DNA from: CAVOAK01 sp963664465 | GTDB lineage: Bacteria; Pseudomonadota; Alphaproteobacteria; UBA8366; CAVOAK01 | NCBI GenBank assembly: GCA_963664465.2 | Contig: CAXXSU010000011.1 | Coordinates: 248,001 to 312,000 of the forward strand | Length of the DNA: 64,000 nucleotides | Direction: 5' to 3' | Part shown: one piece after another, positions 1 to 9,501 of the stretch | How the letters are laid out: each line of letters begins with the position of its first letter | Numbering within the stretch: the first letter of the stretch is position 1 | Program-made: the position numbers and the translations under genes | The notes under the pieces: generated by a model | The model's database searches: none | Told to the model about the DNA's origin: nothing | Seen by the model: only the letters and a program-made list of their open reading frames with translations

Positions 1-1
1 T

Positions 2-229
2 ATGATGGAAAAAGTGAAGGGTTGGATTGGCAAGATCACTGAGCTCGGACTTTTGCTCATTGCTCTTGCTATAGTCGTGCAGGTGTTATTCGGCAGCAAT
101 CAGTTCTTGTCATCAAATGTTGTCGGCAACCTAATCGACATCATCCAGTCGTTGGGTAACAACGGCTTGGTTGGTTTGATTGCCTTGGCCATTATCCTGT
201 GGTTGTTCTCGAAACGGTCACCAGGCTAA
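2..229 (+). CDS. small two-helix membrane protein, hypothetical
   Basis: A 75-residue protein that I do not recognise. Two hydrophobic stretches, at about residues 14-30 and 56-69, are separated by a polar loop rich in Asn and Ser, and the protein ends in a short basic tail, so it should be a small inner-membrane protein. Two Met codons lie in tandem at 2 and 5 and either could start translation; the ribosome-binding region is outside the window. A strong intrinsic terminator follows about 65 bp downstream, so this is the last gene of its transcript. No function is proposed. Confidence 0.6.
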   Translation: MMEKVKGWIGKITELGLLLIALAIVVQVLFGSNQFLSSNVVGNLIDIIQSLGNNGLVGLIALAIILWLFSKRSPG

Positions 230-292
230 TTTAGCTCCGGTATCTTTCCAACTAACTATTCTCTGACAGTTTAGTTTCGTACTTCCCATTGG

Positions 293-333
293 GGCCGCCC
301 TGGCGTGATAGTCTGGGCGGCCTCAAGTTTTTT
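293..333 (+). terminator. intrinsic (rho-independent) terminator
   Basis: A perfect 8-bp inverted repeat, GGCCGCCC at 293-300 and GGGCGGCC at 315-322, encloses a 14-nt loop. Six T residues follow at 328-333 after a short spacer. It lies between the small membrane protein and the GlcG-like gene and would end the transcript entering from the left edge. Confidence 0.8.
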
Positions 334-431
334 CACTCAGCCAATTTCCCTCCCGACATTGCGCTCGCGTGGCTACGCGTATATGGAAAGCGCCAATTGG
401 TGAGGTGCGAATCGAACGGGGGGACGACCAG

Positions 432-866
432 ATGGCCAAACTCACACTGACTGAAGCACAACAGATTATTGACGGCGCGATTGCCAAAGCAGGTGAACTC
501 GATCTCATGCCGCTTACGATCGCCGTCCTTGATGATGGTGGTCACCTGAAAGCGTTTGCCCGCCAGGATGGCCCAGGCGCTGCGCTACGACCCCATATTG
601 CCACTGGTAAGGCCTGGGGTGCGGTTGGCATGGGCGTTTCCTCGCGTACACTCGAGCAGCGCGCGCTCGAACGCCCCCACTTTATCGCCGGTGCCATTGC
701 CGCATCAGACGGTAAGTTAGTCCCAGTCGCCGGCGGCGTGCTGATCCGAGATGGATCGGGCGAGATCGTTGGCGCAGTCGGAATCAGCGGCGATAGCTCG
801 GACAATGACGAAGCGGCCGCGATTGCAGGCATAGAGGGCGCTGGATTTACAGCCGACGCAAAATAA
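432..866 (+). CDS. GlcG/HbpS family heme-binding-like protein
   Basis: Family assignment (GlcG/HbpS, formerly DUF336) rests on the compact roughly 140-residue alpha/beta fold pattern: an N-terminal helix after MAKLTLTEAQQ, the core phrase around VLDDGGHLKAFAR, the segment VPVAGGVLIRD, and a C-terminal IVGAVGISGDSSDNDEAAA that typifies the family. Members have been linked to heme binding or to uncharacterised roles beside glycolate and other oxidative operons. The frame is open from a GTG at 369, but the family start matches the ATG at 432, giving 144 aa, which is the usual length. The gene stands alone downstream of a terminator, so context adds nothing on function. Heme binding is inherited from the family name and not shown here. 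Confidence 0.85.
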   Translation: MAKLTLTEAQQIIDGAIAKAGELDLMPLTIAVLDDGGHLKAFARQDGPGAALRPHIATGKAWGAVGMGVSSRTLEQRALERPHFIAGAIAASDGKLVPVAGGVLIRDGSGEIVGAVGISGDSSDNDEAAAIAGIEGAGFTADAK

Positions 867-906
867 CAGGTCAGCAGGAGTCGTTAGCCGAGCTGCCTGC
901 GACCTT

Positions 907-1080
907 CTAACGTCTAAAGGCGACTCCAAGCGCGGCACCGACAAAGGCGCCAAATATGCCAACCAATACGGGCTGGCCCAGCCAGGCGCCAAGCACCGTG
1001 CCGAGTATGATACCGCCAATGACGTAGACCACCATCATCCACGTAAGCTTCATCGCCTTTGGCCCCTGCAGGTAGCCCAT
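907..1080 (-). CDS. small membrane protein of 57 aa, hypothetical
   Basis: Reading the minus strand from the ATG at 1080 gives a 57-residue protein ending at a TAG at 907-909. Residues about 11-30 (begins KLTWMMVVYV) and 35-54 (Gly/Ala-rich) are hydrophobic and separated by a short Gly-Gln-Pro turn; the end is Arg-Arg. The frame stays open upstream, with protein-like sequence rich in Glu, Arg and Val back into the methyltransferase 3' end, but has no ATG, GTG or TTG there. The true product may therefore be longer through a non-standard start, or the start may have been lost. It lies 43 bp beyond the methyltransferase stop on the same strand. Function unknown. Confidence 0.5.
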   Translation of the reverse strand: MGYLQGPKAMKLTWMMVVYVIGGIILGTVLGAWLGQPVLVGIFGAFVGAALGVAFRR

Positions 1081-1123
1081 GACACGCGCGCTTTCGCGCA
1101 GGACAGCATGGAATTCTTCGGCA

Positions 1124-1783
1124 TCACGGACGCTTTGCGCCGCAGATCAGCGCTGTGTTTCCATGCAGATGCAAACATGCGGCCGCGAGGCCGGCCGAGT
1201 CGAACCAACCCAAATAGTCGTCCAAACTCGCTGGAGGGGCCCTGTTGGCAAAGCTCTCCGTGTATTCCTCATGGCTTTCGGCCGTACGCATCGGCTCGCC
1301 GTGAACGCGTTCAATGCGCCGCCAAAGGCTCTGCTGGAGTGAAAACAGCGACGACTCGTCGAGCCTGACTCGGTCGTAGAGCAAGAAATATCCATGTTCG
1401 TCGAGTCGGTCGGACGTCCAGTCGATGGCAACCTGTTTTGCCGCGTCGCTGATCTCGTGAAATGCAAGAACCGACGTTATGAATTGAAATGGCTCCTCCG
1501 AGAGATCTAATTCGCCAAGCACTTCGAGGTCACCTTCCATGAAAGTCGCCCTTTCCTCGACATCGGCCAGGTTCACTCTTGCCGCTTCAATCGCATCGCT
1601 TGAACGGTCGATACCGACGAATTTCAAATCAGGATGGCGATCAAGGAATAGATGCCCCACATAGCCAACGCCGCATCCGAGATCGAGCAGGCGATCGCCG
1701 GGCTTGGCGTGGTCGGCAATCAACGTCGCCATGATATCGAGCTGCTCAACACGTGTAGGATGCCTGCGGATCGGATCTTCCAT
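1124..1783 (-). CDS. class I SAM-dependent methyltransferase
   Basis: A 219-residue protein with a Rossmann-fold methyltransferase core. Motif I is LLDLGCGVGYVG near residues 33-44, followed by an acidic end of strand 2 (FVGIDRSSDAI) and a motif II-like FMEGDLEVL. There is no transmembrane segment, so it should be cytoplasmic. Methyl donor binding is supported by motif I; the substrate cannot be told from sequence. The gene starts 4 bp after the stop of the cyclase-like gene on the same strand, so the two are probably co-transcribed downstream of nhaD. Length is typical for small-molecule methyltransferases of the type-11/25 groups. Confidence 0.85.
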   Translation of the reverse strand: MEDPIRRHPTRVEQLDIMATLIADHAKPGDRLLDLGCGVGYVGHLFLDRHPDLKFVGIDRSSDAIEAARVNLADVEERATFMEGDLEVLGELDLSEEPFQFITSVLAFHEISDAAKQVAIDWTSDRLDEHGYFLLYDRVRLDESSLFSLQQSLWRRIERVHGEPMRTAESHEEYTESFANRAPPASLDDYLGWFDSAGLAAACLHLHGNTALICGAKRP

Positions 1784-1787
1784 AGTT

Positions 1788-3021
1788 TCAATCAGCCTTT
1801 ATCTGCCCATTCGCTCGCGACATATCGAGGGTATACAATTCCTGTGGCTGTTGCACGCCACGCAATGCGTATCGCCCGAGCGATACGAGTCGATCGCGAC
1901 TCGCACCGGCCGCTTCGGCAAAAGCTGAGGAAATCACTGGATTTTGGTCAAGCGTACGGCACATCGCCTCGATCCGCGCGGCTTCGTTGACCGCGGGCCC
2001 AACGACAGTGAAGTCGAGGCGATCCGGCGATCCGACATTGCCATAAAGCACGTCGCCGTAATGCAGCGCCAAATAGAAGCGCGATGACGCCAGACCGGCC
2101 CCTTCGCGACGTTCACAGAGCTTCTCAACACGCGCGAGCGCAACCTCTACGGCGTTGAGCGCGGTTCGGCAGACATCCTCGCCATCGTCCAACTTAAAGA
2201 TCGCAAGCAAGCCATCGCCGAGAAACTTCAACACCTCGCCGCCGTGTTCGTGGAGCGTTTCGATCATACACTCGAAATAATCGTCGAGCAGGCCAACGAG
2301 CTCGTCGCGTGGTGTCGTGTCTGCAATTTTGGTGAAGCCCTGGAGATCGCAATAAAATAGCACCGCACGAATTGTCTCGAGCGTTCCGCGGCGGATCTCG
2401 CCGCTGAGTATGCGAGACCCGACATCTCCGCCGAGATATGTCTTGATGACGTTGTTGGCGATATCGAATGTCGACGCATTCTTCAAGGTGAGCGCAAGGG
2501 TTGGTACGAGTTCCTCTATGTCCAAGATTTCTTCGTCGCGAAAACCTTCTGGCGCGTCGGAAGACCATGAAGAGATTATGCCCGTGACCGGGCCGAGCCG
2601 ATCGGCCTCCCCAAATTCCGTCTTAACGGCCAAATAGTCGGTGATCCCCCTGTTCCCGAAACTCGTCAAACACTGAAAACTTAAAAGGTCGATTGCTTTC
2701 ATTGAGCCGCTGCCACAACGTCATCTCTTTGGATTTGATGAGATGGTAGAGCGGGCTGCGACGCCAATTCTTTGCCTCAAATTCTTCAGACGTCCCTTTA
2801 AATTCCTGGGTGCCCGTCTCGTCCTCATCGCGCAGCCAACGGATACCGCGACCGGCGATCATTGGGTGTAAATCCGGTTGCACGATCTGTCCACGCTTGA
2901 GGGCTATACCGTTCGCATTAAGGCGCTTGCAGAATTCGGCAAATACCTGCGTTCGGGGTGTGCCGTTCAGTCCATGCTCGATCACTGCCTGCATGAGTTC
3001 GATTTTTGTCGCGCGGTTCAT
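1788..3021 (-). pseudogene. class III adenylate/guanylate cyclase, single frameshift
   Basis: Two overlapping frames together make one class III cyclase of about 410 residues. The first part, from an ATG at 3021, carries the N-terminal sensor-like domain of a common alphaproteobacterial family, with LNANGIALKRGQI, GRGIRWLRD and SPLYHLIKS. The second carries the catalytic domain with all expected residues: metal-binding Asp in FYCDLQGFT and FLGDGLLAIF, the Lys before the latter, and the Asn/Arg pair in VNEAARIE. The frames join at a run of five C on the plus strand (2646-2650); removing one base restores REQGITDYLA across the join. As given, translation would stop early, so I call it a frameshifted gene, either a recent mutation or a homopolymer sequencing error. 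It begins 20 bp after nhaD ends and should have made cAMP or cGMP. Confidence 0.75.
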
Positions 3022-3041
3022 GGTCGAGCCATACGCCCAGG

Positions 3042-4499
3042 CTATTCGAACGCACTCGCGTTGATCAGAAAATGCACCCAAATACTGGCGGCATATCCGA
3101 GTCCGATGGCCCAGGACCACTTCAGATGAGCGAAGAAGGTATAAATTCCGCGCGCCTGACCCATGACCGCTACGCCGGCGGCCGATCCGATCGAAAGCAT
3201 TGACCCACCTGCGCCTGCCGTCAGCGTAACCAACAGCCATTGCCCGTGCGACATCTCGGGAAGCACAGTCAGCACGGCAAACATGATGGGGATGTTGTCA
3301 ATGATCGCGGACAATACACCGACCAGGATGTTGGCGGTTGTCGGACCCAACTCGCCATACAGGAACTGCGACCCCAGTTCGAGATAGCCGAGCGTTCCCA
3401 ATCCACCGACGCATAGGATGATGCCGTAAAAGAACATCAATGTATCCCACTCGGCCCTCTCTAATGCTTTGAAAATATTGAATGACTCTGTTTCGCGCGC
3501 GCGCTCGGCCGTCGCAGGGGACGTGACTTCCAGTTCAAGGCCGACATCACCCAGATCACCTTCGGCCGGCTCCGGGAAGCCGGAACGGCGTGTTTTGAGG
3601 TAATAGCCATAGAGCTTGAGCACGCCGAGTCCGGTCATCATTCCCATGACGGGCGGAAGGTGCAAAAATTTGTGCGACGATATCGCCAAGAAGATCGTAA
3701 AGAGGAACAGTCCGACAATTGTCCAGGCGCCATCGAGCAAACGGTATTCAGTATCATTCGACTCAGGCTGCTCGCGTGGCACCGCGAAAACCATAATTAC
3801 CGCCGGCACGAGCCAATTGACAATCGACGGCACGACGAGGGCGAAAAATCCTTGAAACTCGATGATGCCCTTTTGCCAGACCATGAGCGTCGTGATGTCG
3901 CCGAACGGGCTAAAAGCCCCGCCGGCATTGGCAGCGACGACGATGTTGATGCAGGCAAGGACGATGAAGCGTGGGTTTGTGCTGATTGCCATAACGACCG
4001 TCGACATGAGAAGCGCGGTGGTTAAGTTGTCGGCAATCGGCGATATCAGAAACGAGAGCAAGCCGGTGACCCAGAAAATCGCGCGAAGCGACAGGCCAAG
4101 CGAGACAAGCCAAGAACGCAGGGCTCCAAATACGCCGCGCTCGTCCATCGCGTTGATGTAGGTCATCGCTGCCAACAAGAACAGAAACAGCTCTGCAAAT
4201 TCGAGGAGATTGTGGCGAACGGCGGCCTCGGCAGTTTCGAAATCACCCGCGGCGCCGAGCGCCAACGCCACCAGGGCCCAGATAAGACCCGCGGCGATCA
4301 TCACCGGCTTGGATTTGCGGAGGTGGATCGTCTCCTCGCTGATGACGAGCAGATAGGCAAATCCGAAGATTGCGAGAGAGGTGTAGCCGGCCCAATGGTT
4401 CGTCAGATCCACGGCTGGCCCGGCTGCCGGAGCAGACAATGCCGGTCCCGATACCAAGACTGTTGCACAGGCAGCGATGATCGCCTTCACTCTCCGCAT
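3042..4499 (-). CDS. nhaD: Na+/H+ antiporter, NhaD family
   Basis: A 485-residue polytopic inner-membrane protein of the NhaD / ion transporter superfamily. An N-terminal hydrophobic signal-like segment follows MRRVKAI and precedes the first family helix. Later come ten or more hydrophobic segments, with family-type phrases such as SPIADNLTTALLMS and SPFGDITTLMVWQ in the middle and IIDNIPIMFAV near the end, where conserved Asp and Asn residues sit in membrane segments. I chose the ATG at 4499 over the upstream frame start at 4550 because AAGGA lies about 9 nt before it and the N-terminus then matches the family. It would exchange external H+ for cytoplasmic Na+ or Li+. It is the first gene of a minus-strand run with the cyclase and methyltransferase. 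Confidence 0.88.
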   Translation of the reverse strand: MRRVKAIIAACATVLVSGPALSAPAAGPAVDLTNHWAGYTSLAIFGFAYLLVISEETIHLRKSKPVMIAAGLIWALVALALGAAGDFETAEAAVRHNLLEFAELFLFLLAAMTYINAMDERGVFGALRSWLVSLGLSLRAIFWVTGLLSFLISPIADNLTTALLMSTVVMAISTNPRFIVLACINIVVAANAGGAFSPFGDITTLMVWQKGIIEFQGFFALVVPSIVNWLVPAVIMVFAVPREQPESNDTEYRLLDGAWTIVGLFLFTIFLAISSHKFLHLPPVMGMMTGLGVLKLYGYYLKTRRSGFPEPAEGDLGDVGLELEVTSPATAERARETESFNIFKALERAEWDTLMFFYGIILCVGGLGTLGYLELGSQFLYGELGPTTANILVGVLSAIIDNIPIMFAVLTVLPEMSHGQWLLVTLTAGAGGSMLSIGSAAGVAVMGQARGIYTFFAHLKWSWAIGLGYAASIWVHFLINASAFE

Positions 4500-4562
4500 T
4501 CCGACATTCCTTGATTTGTACTGATCCACTCGACAGCGAGATACGCGCAAGGGTCGTGTTAA

Positions 4563-7500
4563 TCAACCACCCATTGCAGCCCCGCCTGCGCCGACGACGA
4601 TGAAAGGCGCCCAAAACATGGGATGAGCGTAGTGTGGGCGATCATCGGTCTGCATCAATTCCAGCATGGATCGTCTGAGCGCATCGGCGCGGCTGATCTT
4701 CGGATCTGCAGCCGCAACCTCGAATAAACGTGTCGTCAGGCGTTTCGCGGCCTCCGATTCGACGGGCCAGTGCGAAACCAGCAATGCCCGGGAACCGGCA
4801 TAAAAGAACGCCCGCGTGAGGCCGGACAAGCCGTCGGCACCAGGCGTACCATCGGGCGCCGCCGTATTACAGGCGGAGAGTATAACCCAATCGGCGTTGA
4901 GTTTTAGCTGCGCGACCTCGCCAGCGGTTAACAAGCCGTCGTTTCCAGCTGTGGCTCTTTTCGGCGGCGTCATGACAAGCGCCGGCTCGCCAACCGTGTC
5001 GAAATCGCCGGCCATGAGACCATTCGTCGCGAATGCCAGGACGCGATAACGCGACAAGTCCATGCGTTTAACGACCAGTTCACTCGCCTTATCGCCGAGG
5101 AATATCTGTTTCGGATCCGCGCCCAGGGAACTCGCCAGCGCTCGCAGCTCGTCCGCGGTTTCTGGCAGTCGCGGCAACTGCCTTACCTCATCGGCGTCCG
5201 CGACGCCGCCGCGCTTTTGAAACAGGGCAGAGGCCACAAAGACCGGCTCCCACCCGGTTTTCCCAGCAGGGCGGGGTCGCCAAATCCGATAAAGGGACTG
5301 GTGGCACGTGCCTGCGTAGCGAATAGGCGAAGCGCCTTGAGGGAGGCAACGGAGGGCAAGACGGTCAAGGCGTAGCGCTTGGCAAGCCAAGGAACGTCGC
5401 GATAGTCGACGAATTCTGTGACGGCTTTTTGCGGCGCCTCGGCGACGAGCACGCCAACCGGCAGGCTGGAAAGTACGCCGTTGGGAACCACAATGACGTG
5501 CCGCACCCCCTCAAGCAAGGGCGCGGCCGGCGCAAACAGCTGCTGGTAAAGCTTAAACGCCTGGGTGGTGGAAAAGCGGGGAATGTCTTCAAGCCGCTCG
5601 ATCCCGGTGGGATCGAGCGATTGCCTGAGCGCCTGGATGGCGGCTGACAACTCGTCGGCGGTGACCGGCAGAATGTGTGTCGAGACACCGTCGACCCGCA
5701 CGACCCACAAGAAACTCTCCTCGTCGCCAAGCAGCCATGTGATGAGAGCTTCATCCGGCGCCAATAACGACTGGGTCTCGACGATGGATAGCGGCTGCGG
5801 GCTTGCCAATGCGGTGTAGTTGGGAAACGAAGATGCGAGCTGCTTGTCGGCTTCCGCGACTGCCGCGTCAAGCAAAGCCAATTTCTCGCGCAATTTCTCC
5901 TCTTGCCGCCGATTGCGCTTTGCCTTGGCAACCGCCGCGATCAATTCCTGATCCACGCGGCGCCAGTCGTCGACCGTATCCTGGCGTTCGCGCACCAACA
6001 CGGCCAAGGCATCGTCACCTGCTGCAAAACGCGCCGACATGCGGGCAACCGCCGCGGCCGTCGTCGTATCGGAGGCGAATTGGGCAACCTCGAAGGCCTC
6101 GCTTTGCAACGCACTGCTCTGCGAGGGCTCTTGCTCCGCCAGGTTAAGAGCGTTGTGTACATGTAGAAGAAATAGCCCGAATAGAGTGCGGCGCTCGCCG
6201 ATGGTACCGGTCGCAACTCCACCGCTAGCTTGCGCGGCGCGCAAACGAAAGATAGATGTCGCCCGGCGCGTTACGGAAAAAGCCTTGGCGAGATCCCCCA
6301 ATGCTTCGTGCGCCAGCGCTACATTCTTTAGGTCGCGGGCCGTCACAATGTGGTTTGGGCCATGGAGTTTGTCGCGGATCGCAATCGAACGATTATAGAG
6401 TTCCAGAGCTTCTGCATATCTCGATTGCTTAGCGTAGACGTTGCCCAGGTTGTTCAGGCTATCCGCGACATATGTATGTTCGGGTCCGAGCGCCTTCTCT
6501 CGGATCGCAAGCGCTCGCTTGTCGAGTTCCTCGGAATTCGCATACTGCTCCAAGTGGCGGTAAATCTCGGCAAGATTTTGCAACGTGCCGGCAACGTCGG
6601 GATGACCCGGTCCCAATGCCTTAGTCTTGATCGCCAGCGATCGCTCGTGCAACGCAATCGCTTCCTCGTATTTACCCTGCCGCGTGTAGACCACCGCAAG
6701 ATTGTTGAGCGCGAACGCCGCGGTGGGGCTCTCCTTGCCAATCGCCTTTTCCCAGATGGCCAGTGCCCGCTTGTACAATGTCTCGGCTTCATCCAGCCGC
6801 CCCTGATTCCGATAGACGATTCCGAGATTATTGAGTGTTGACGCAATACTTGGGTGATCCGGCCGCAGTTTTGCAGACTGGATGGCCAGGGCGCGCTTGT
6901 AAGCTTCCTCCGCTTCGTCATAGCGCCCTTGATCTTTGTAGATTCGGCCCAGGTTGTTATTTGCGTGCGAGACCTGGACGTGGTCGGAACCAAGCGCTTC
7001 TTCGCGGATCGCGAGGCTTCGGAGCTGCTCCCGTTCCGCCTCCTCGAGACGACCGAGGGCGCGGTACATGTTGGCAATATTACCAATGATTGTGCCGGTC
7101 TCAGCATGCTTGGAACCTTTCACCTTTCGCATGATTGGAAGCGAACGCTGGTAGAGCTCCAACGCCTTTTCGAACTTCGCATTGTCTTGATAAAGGAGGG
7201 CCAGATTGTTGAGCGAAACGGCAATTTGGTAATGGTTGGGATTGAGCGTCCGCTGACGGATTTTCAGGGCGCGGTTTAAGTAGTTCTCGGCCTGTACGAA
7301 ATCGTCGAGTTTGCGCGTGATCAAGCCCAGATAGTTGAGTATCAGCGTCGTGTTGGCATGCTCGGGACCGTAGTTCGCCTCGCTCAGCTTTAGCGCCTCC
7401 CGCATCTTCGGCAGGGCCTTGTCGTACTTGCCAACCTTGTAGAACGCCTGGCCCCGGTTGAATGCTTCGACGACCGGATCGTTCTGAGCGTGCGTCGCGG

Positions 7501-7579
7501 GTGCCCACAGTAAATTCGTGAGTAAAAACGTGTCGACGAGTACGGCGACGATGATCGAACGGTATCGTGGCTTTAGCAT
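4563..7579 (-). pseudogene. TPR-CHAT protease-like protein, frameshifted, catalytic His replaced
   Basis: Joined across one frameshift this is a protein of about 1000 residues. It has an exported-type N-terminus (hydrophobic stretch after MLKPRYRS ending at an Ala-X-Ala-like site), then about ten tetratricopeptide repeats of 42-residue period (each with a LNNLGxxY-like phrase and an ALAI-like phrase), a linker, and a C-terminal CHAT (caspase-like) domain. The frame breaks near 5245-5265, where a G-rich run on the coding strand (GGGTGGG) needs one extra base to join GFGDPALLGKPGG to EPVFVASALF. The CHAT Cys is present in VILSACNTA, but the position normally His in the family's FATHG motif reads FATNG. 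As read it therefore lacks half of the catalytic dyad and may be a scaffold rather than a peptidase. Targets are unknown. Confidence 0.75.
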
Positions 7580-7639
7580 TCGCGGGCTCCGGAGCTCTGC
7601 GGCAACGCAAACGACACGACCTGACCCTGTCGAGGCCAC

Positions 7640-8461
7640 CTAGGTGCCGACCTTAAGCGTCGCGGTGAGGCCCCGCAAACAAGCGATCACCGAGAGCGCC
7701 GTAATTCGACCGGTCCGCTGATTTTCTTCGGACGGAATATTCTCGATGACCATCGAGAAGCTTGCGCTGTCGGCCTCAACTTCGATGCGGTGGACATTGC
7801 GTGAAAGGTCTGGATCTGCCCAAATTTCCAACGCCGTTTCGTCGGCGCCAAGGCCCGCGAGGCTGAGCGCCGCTGCAACGTTGACATTAGCCGGAAATCC
7901 CCGTGCCCCATCGCGTGCACTTCCATCGAAAACCTTGAGCGGTTTCTCGAGATTATCTAGATCGATATCGTTTTCGGTGAGGTATGGAGCGCCCTTTAGA
8001 CCTGCGGGCGGCTTGCGGGTAATCATGCGCACGGAGTTGATTTGTCCCTCGGCCGCCGCACGCACCGCATCGAGTCCGAGCAGGGCACCGGTCGGCACGA
8101 CAATCCGGGCGCCGCTCGCCTGCGCGAGTTCCGCCAAGTCCGGTCGCGACAACAACGCGCCGCAGCTTAAGGGCACGAATATTCGTCCAGCGCGAATCGC
8201 AGGCTCGGCGACATGTTCAAAAACGGCTGCCGGTGCGCATTCAACGACGATCTCGGCCAACGCGGCCAACGCCTCGAGCGCGACAACCGGTGGCGGGTTC
8301 TGGAAGTCGGCAAGGCGCTTAACCGCAGCCTCATGGTCTCGCGCCGAAACTGCCGCAAGAGCCAGTCCATCGATGCCCCTGTCGAGTTGACGCGCGACGG
8401 CCATACCAATCGCACCCAACCCGCCAATGGCAACACGCAATGTAGACCTCTCCTCTGACAT
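7640..8461 (-). CDS. nadX: L-aspartate dehydrogenase
   Basis: A 273-residue NAD(P)-dependent dehydrogenase of the aspartate dehydrogenase family, which converts L-aspartate to iminoaspartate (then oxaloacetate plus ammonia, or feeding quinolinate and NAD synthesis). The N-terminal Rossmann motif is GGLGAIG at residues 13-19. The family active-site region is present: SCGALLSRPDL near 99, RKPPAGLKGAPY near 149, and NVNVAAALSLAG and RNVHRIEVEA near 192-230, with His224 in the place of the catalytic His. It starts 44 bp from the mltG stop on the same strand and ends 60 bp before the TPR-CHAT gene. Whether it serves NAD synthesis or aspartate breakdown cannot be told here, since no nadA or nadC is adjacent. 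Confidence 0.85.
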   Translation of the reverse strand: MSEERSTLRVAIGGLGAIGMAVARQLDRGIDGLALAAVSARDHEAAVKRLADFQNPPPVVALEALAALAEIVVECAPAAVFEHVAEPAIRAGRIFVPLSCGALLSRPDLAELAQASGARIVVPTGALLGLDAVRAAAEGQINSVRMITRKPPAGLKGAPYLTENDIDLDNLEKPLKVFDGSARDGARGFPANVNVAAALSLAGLGADETALEIWADPDLSRNVHRIEVEADSASFSMVIENIPSEENQRTGRITALSVIACLRGLTATLKVGT

Positions 8462-8505
8462 TGCCTTAAAGCTTCTCGACTACATTATCCATTAACACTT
8501 TGATA

Positions 8506-9486
8506 TCATTTCGTTTTTTCTAACTTTTGGAGCGCACGCCATCGCGCGACATTGCGGTTGTGCTCGGCCAGCGTACGCGCAAATGAGTGCCCACCGCTAC
8601 CGTCCGCGACAAAGTAAAACTCGTCGGATTGCAATGGATTGAGCACAGCCTCGAGTGCCGCACGCCCGGGATTTGCGATAGGGCCAGGCGGCAGACCGTT
8701 ATTCCGGTAGGTGTTGTAAGGATGATCGAACTGTAGATCATGTCGGGTAAGCGGAGCCAGTGCGGAGGTGCTGCCACGCGAAAGCGCATAGGCGACAGTC
8801 GAATCGGATTGCAACCGCATTCCTTTCCTCAAGCGATTTAGAAAGACGGCAGCGATGCGCGGACGCTCCTTGGCGACGGCGGTCTCTTTTTCAACTATCG
8901 AAGCGAGGATCAGCGCCGCCTGCGGCGACTCTATCGGCAGACCAGACGCACGCTGTGACCACAGCTCCTCCAGTAACCGAGTCATCGCCTGGGTCATGCG
9001 CCGAGCGAATTCGTCGCGGTTGTCGCCATAGGAATAGTGATAGGTATCGGGCAACAGCGAACCCTCGGCGATTTCAGCCGAGATCGTGCCGGCGAACCCT
9101 GGAGCATTCTCCAGCAGGCGCCTAACGTCACGACTCGTTAACCCCTCAGGCACGGTGAGACGCCGCACCACCGTTTTTCCCTCGGCTAGCCACTGCAACA
9201 CGTCGAGCGCCGTCATATGGTTGGCGAATTCGAACTCGCCTGCCTTGACCGTCACGCCCCGAATCCGCGCGGCGATGACAAAGAGATTTTGATGTCGGAT
9301 TACGCCAACATGGCGAAGTTGCGCCGCCGTCTGCGTCAGGCTTGCGCCCTGCGGAATAACCAAGCGCGCGTAGCCGTTTAGCGGTCCGGCAGCCCGAAGT
9401 ACGGCAAGACTCCAAACTACAACGCCGCCGGCGAAAAGCGCGGCGGCGAGACACGTGATGGCAACCGTACGGACTGCCGACCGCAT
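8506..9486 (-). CDS. mltG: endolytic murein transglycosylase MltG
   Basis: A 326-residue YceG-like lytic transglycosylase anchored by one N-terminal membrane helix (about residues 6-30) with the rest in the periplasm. A LysM-like region (about 40-105) precedes the catalytic YceG domain. The signature SIVEKETAV near residue 196 contains the catalytic Glu, and FLNRLRKGMRLQSD follows, as in the family. It cleaves nascent glycan strands and is thought to set the end of peptidoglycan chains. It lies 15 bp after fabF on the same strand, the standard position in alphaproteobacterial fab clusters, and is probably co-transcribed with it. Confidence 0.92.
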   Translation of the reverse strand: MRSAVRTVAITCLAAALFAGGVVVWSLAVLRAAGPLNGYARLVIPQGASLTQTAAQLRHVGVIRHQNLFVIAARIRGVTVKAGEFEFANHMTALDVLQWLAEGKTVVRRLTVPEGLTSRDVRRLLENAPGFAGTISAEIAEGSLLPDTYHYSYGDNRDEFARRMTQAMTRLLEELWSQRASGLPIESPQAALILASIVEKETAVAKERPRIAAVFLNRLRKGMRLQSDSTVAYALSRGSTSALAPLTRHDLQFDHPYNTYRNNGLPPGPIANPGRAALEAVLNPLQSDEFYFVADGSGGHSFARTLAEHNRNVARWRALQKLEKTK

Positions 9487-9501
9487 CGCTACGCTATGAA
9501 C

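Noticed and set aside
4563..7579. TPR-CHAT protein as a defence or CRISPR-associated protease
   Set aside because: No CRISPR array, Cas gene or other defence gene lies nearby; the protein has an exported-type N-terminus and lacks the catalytic His.
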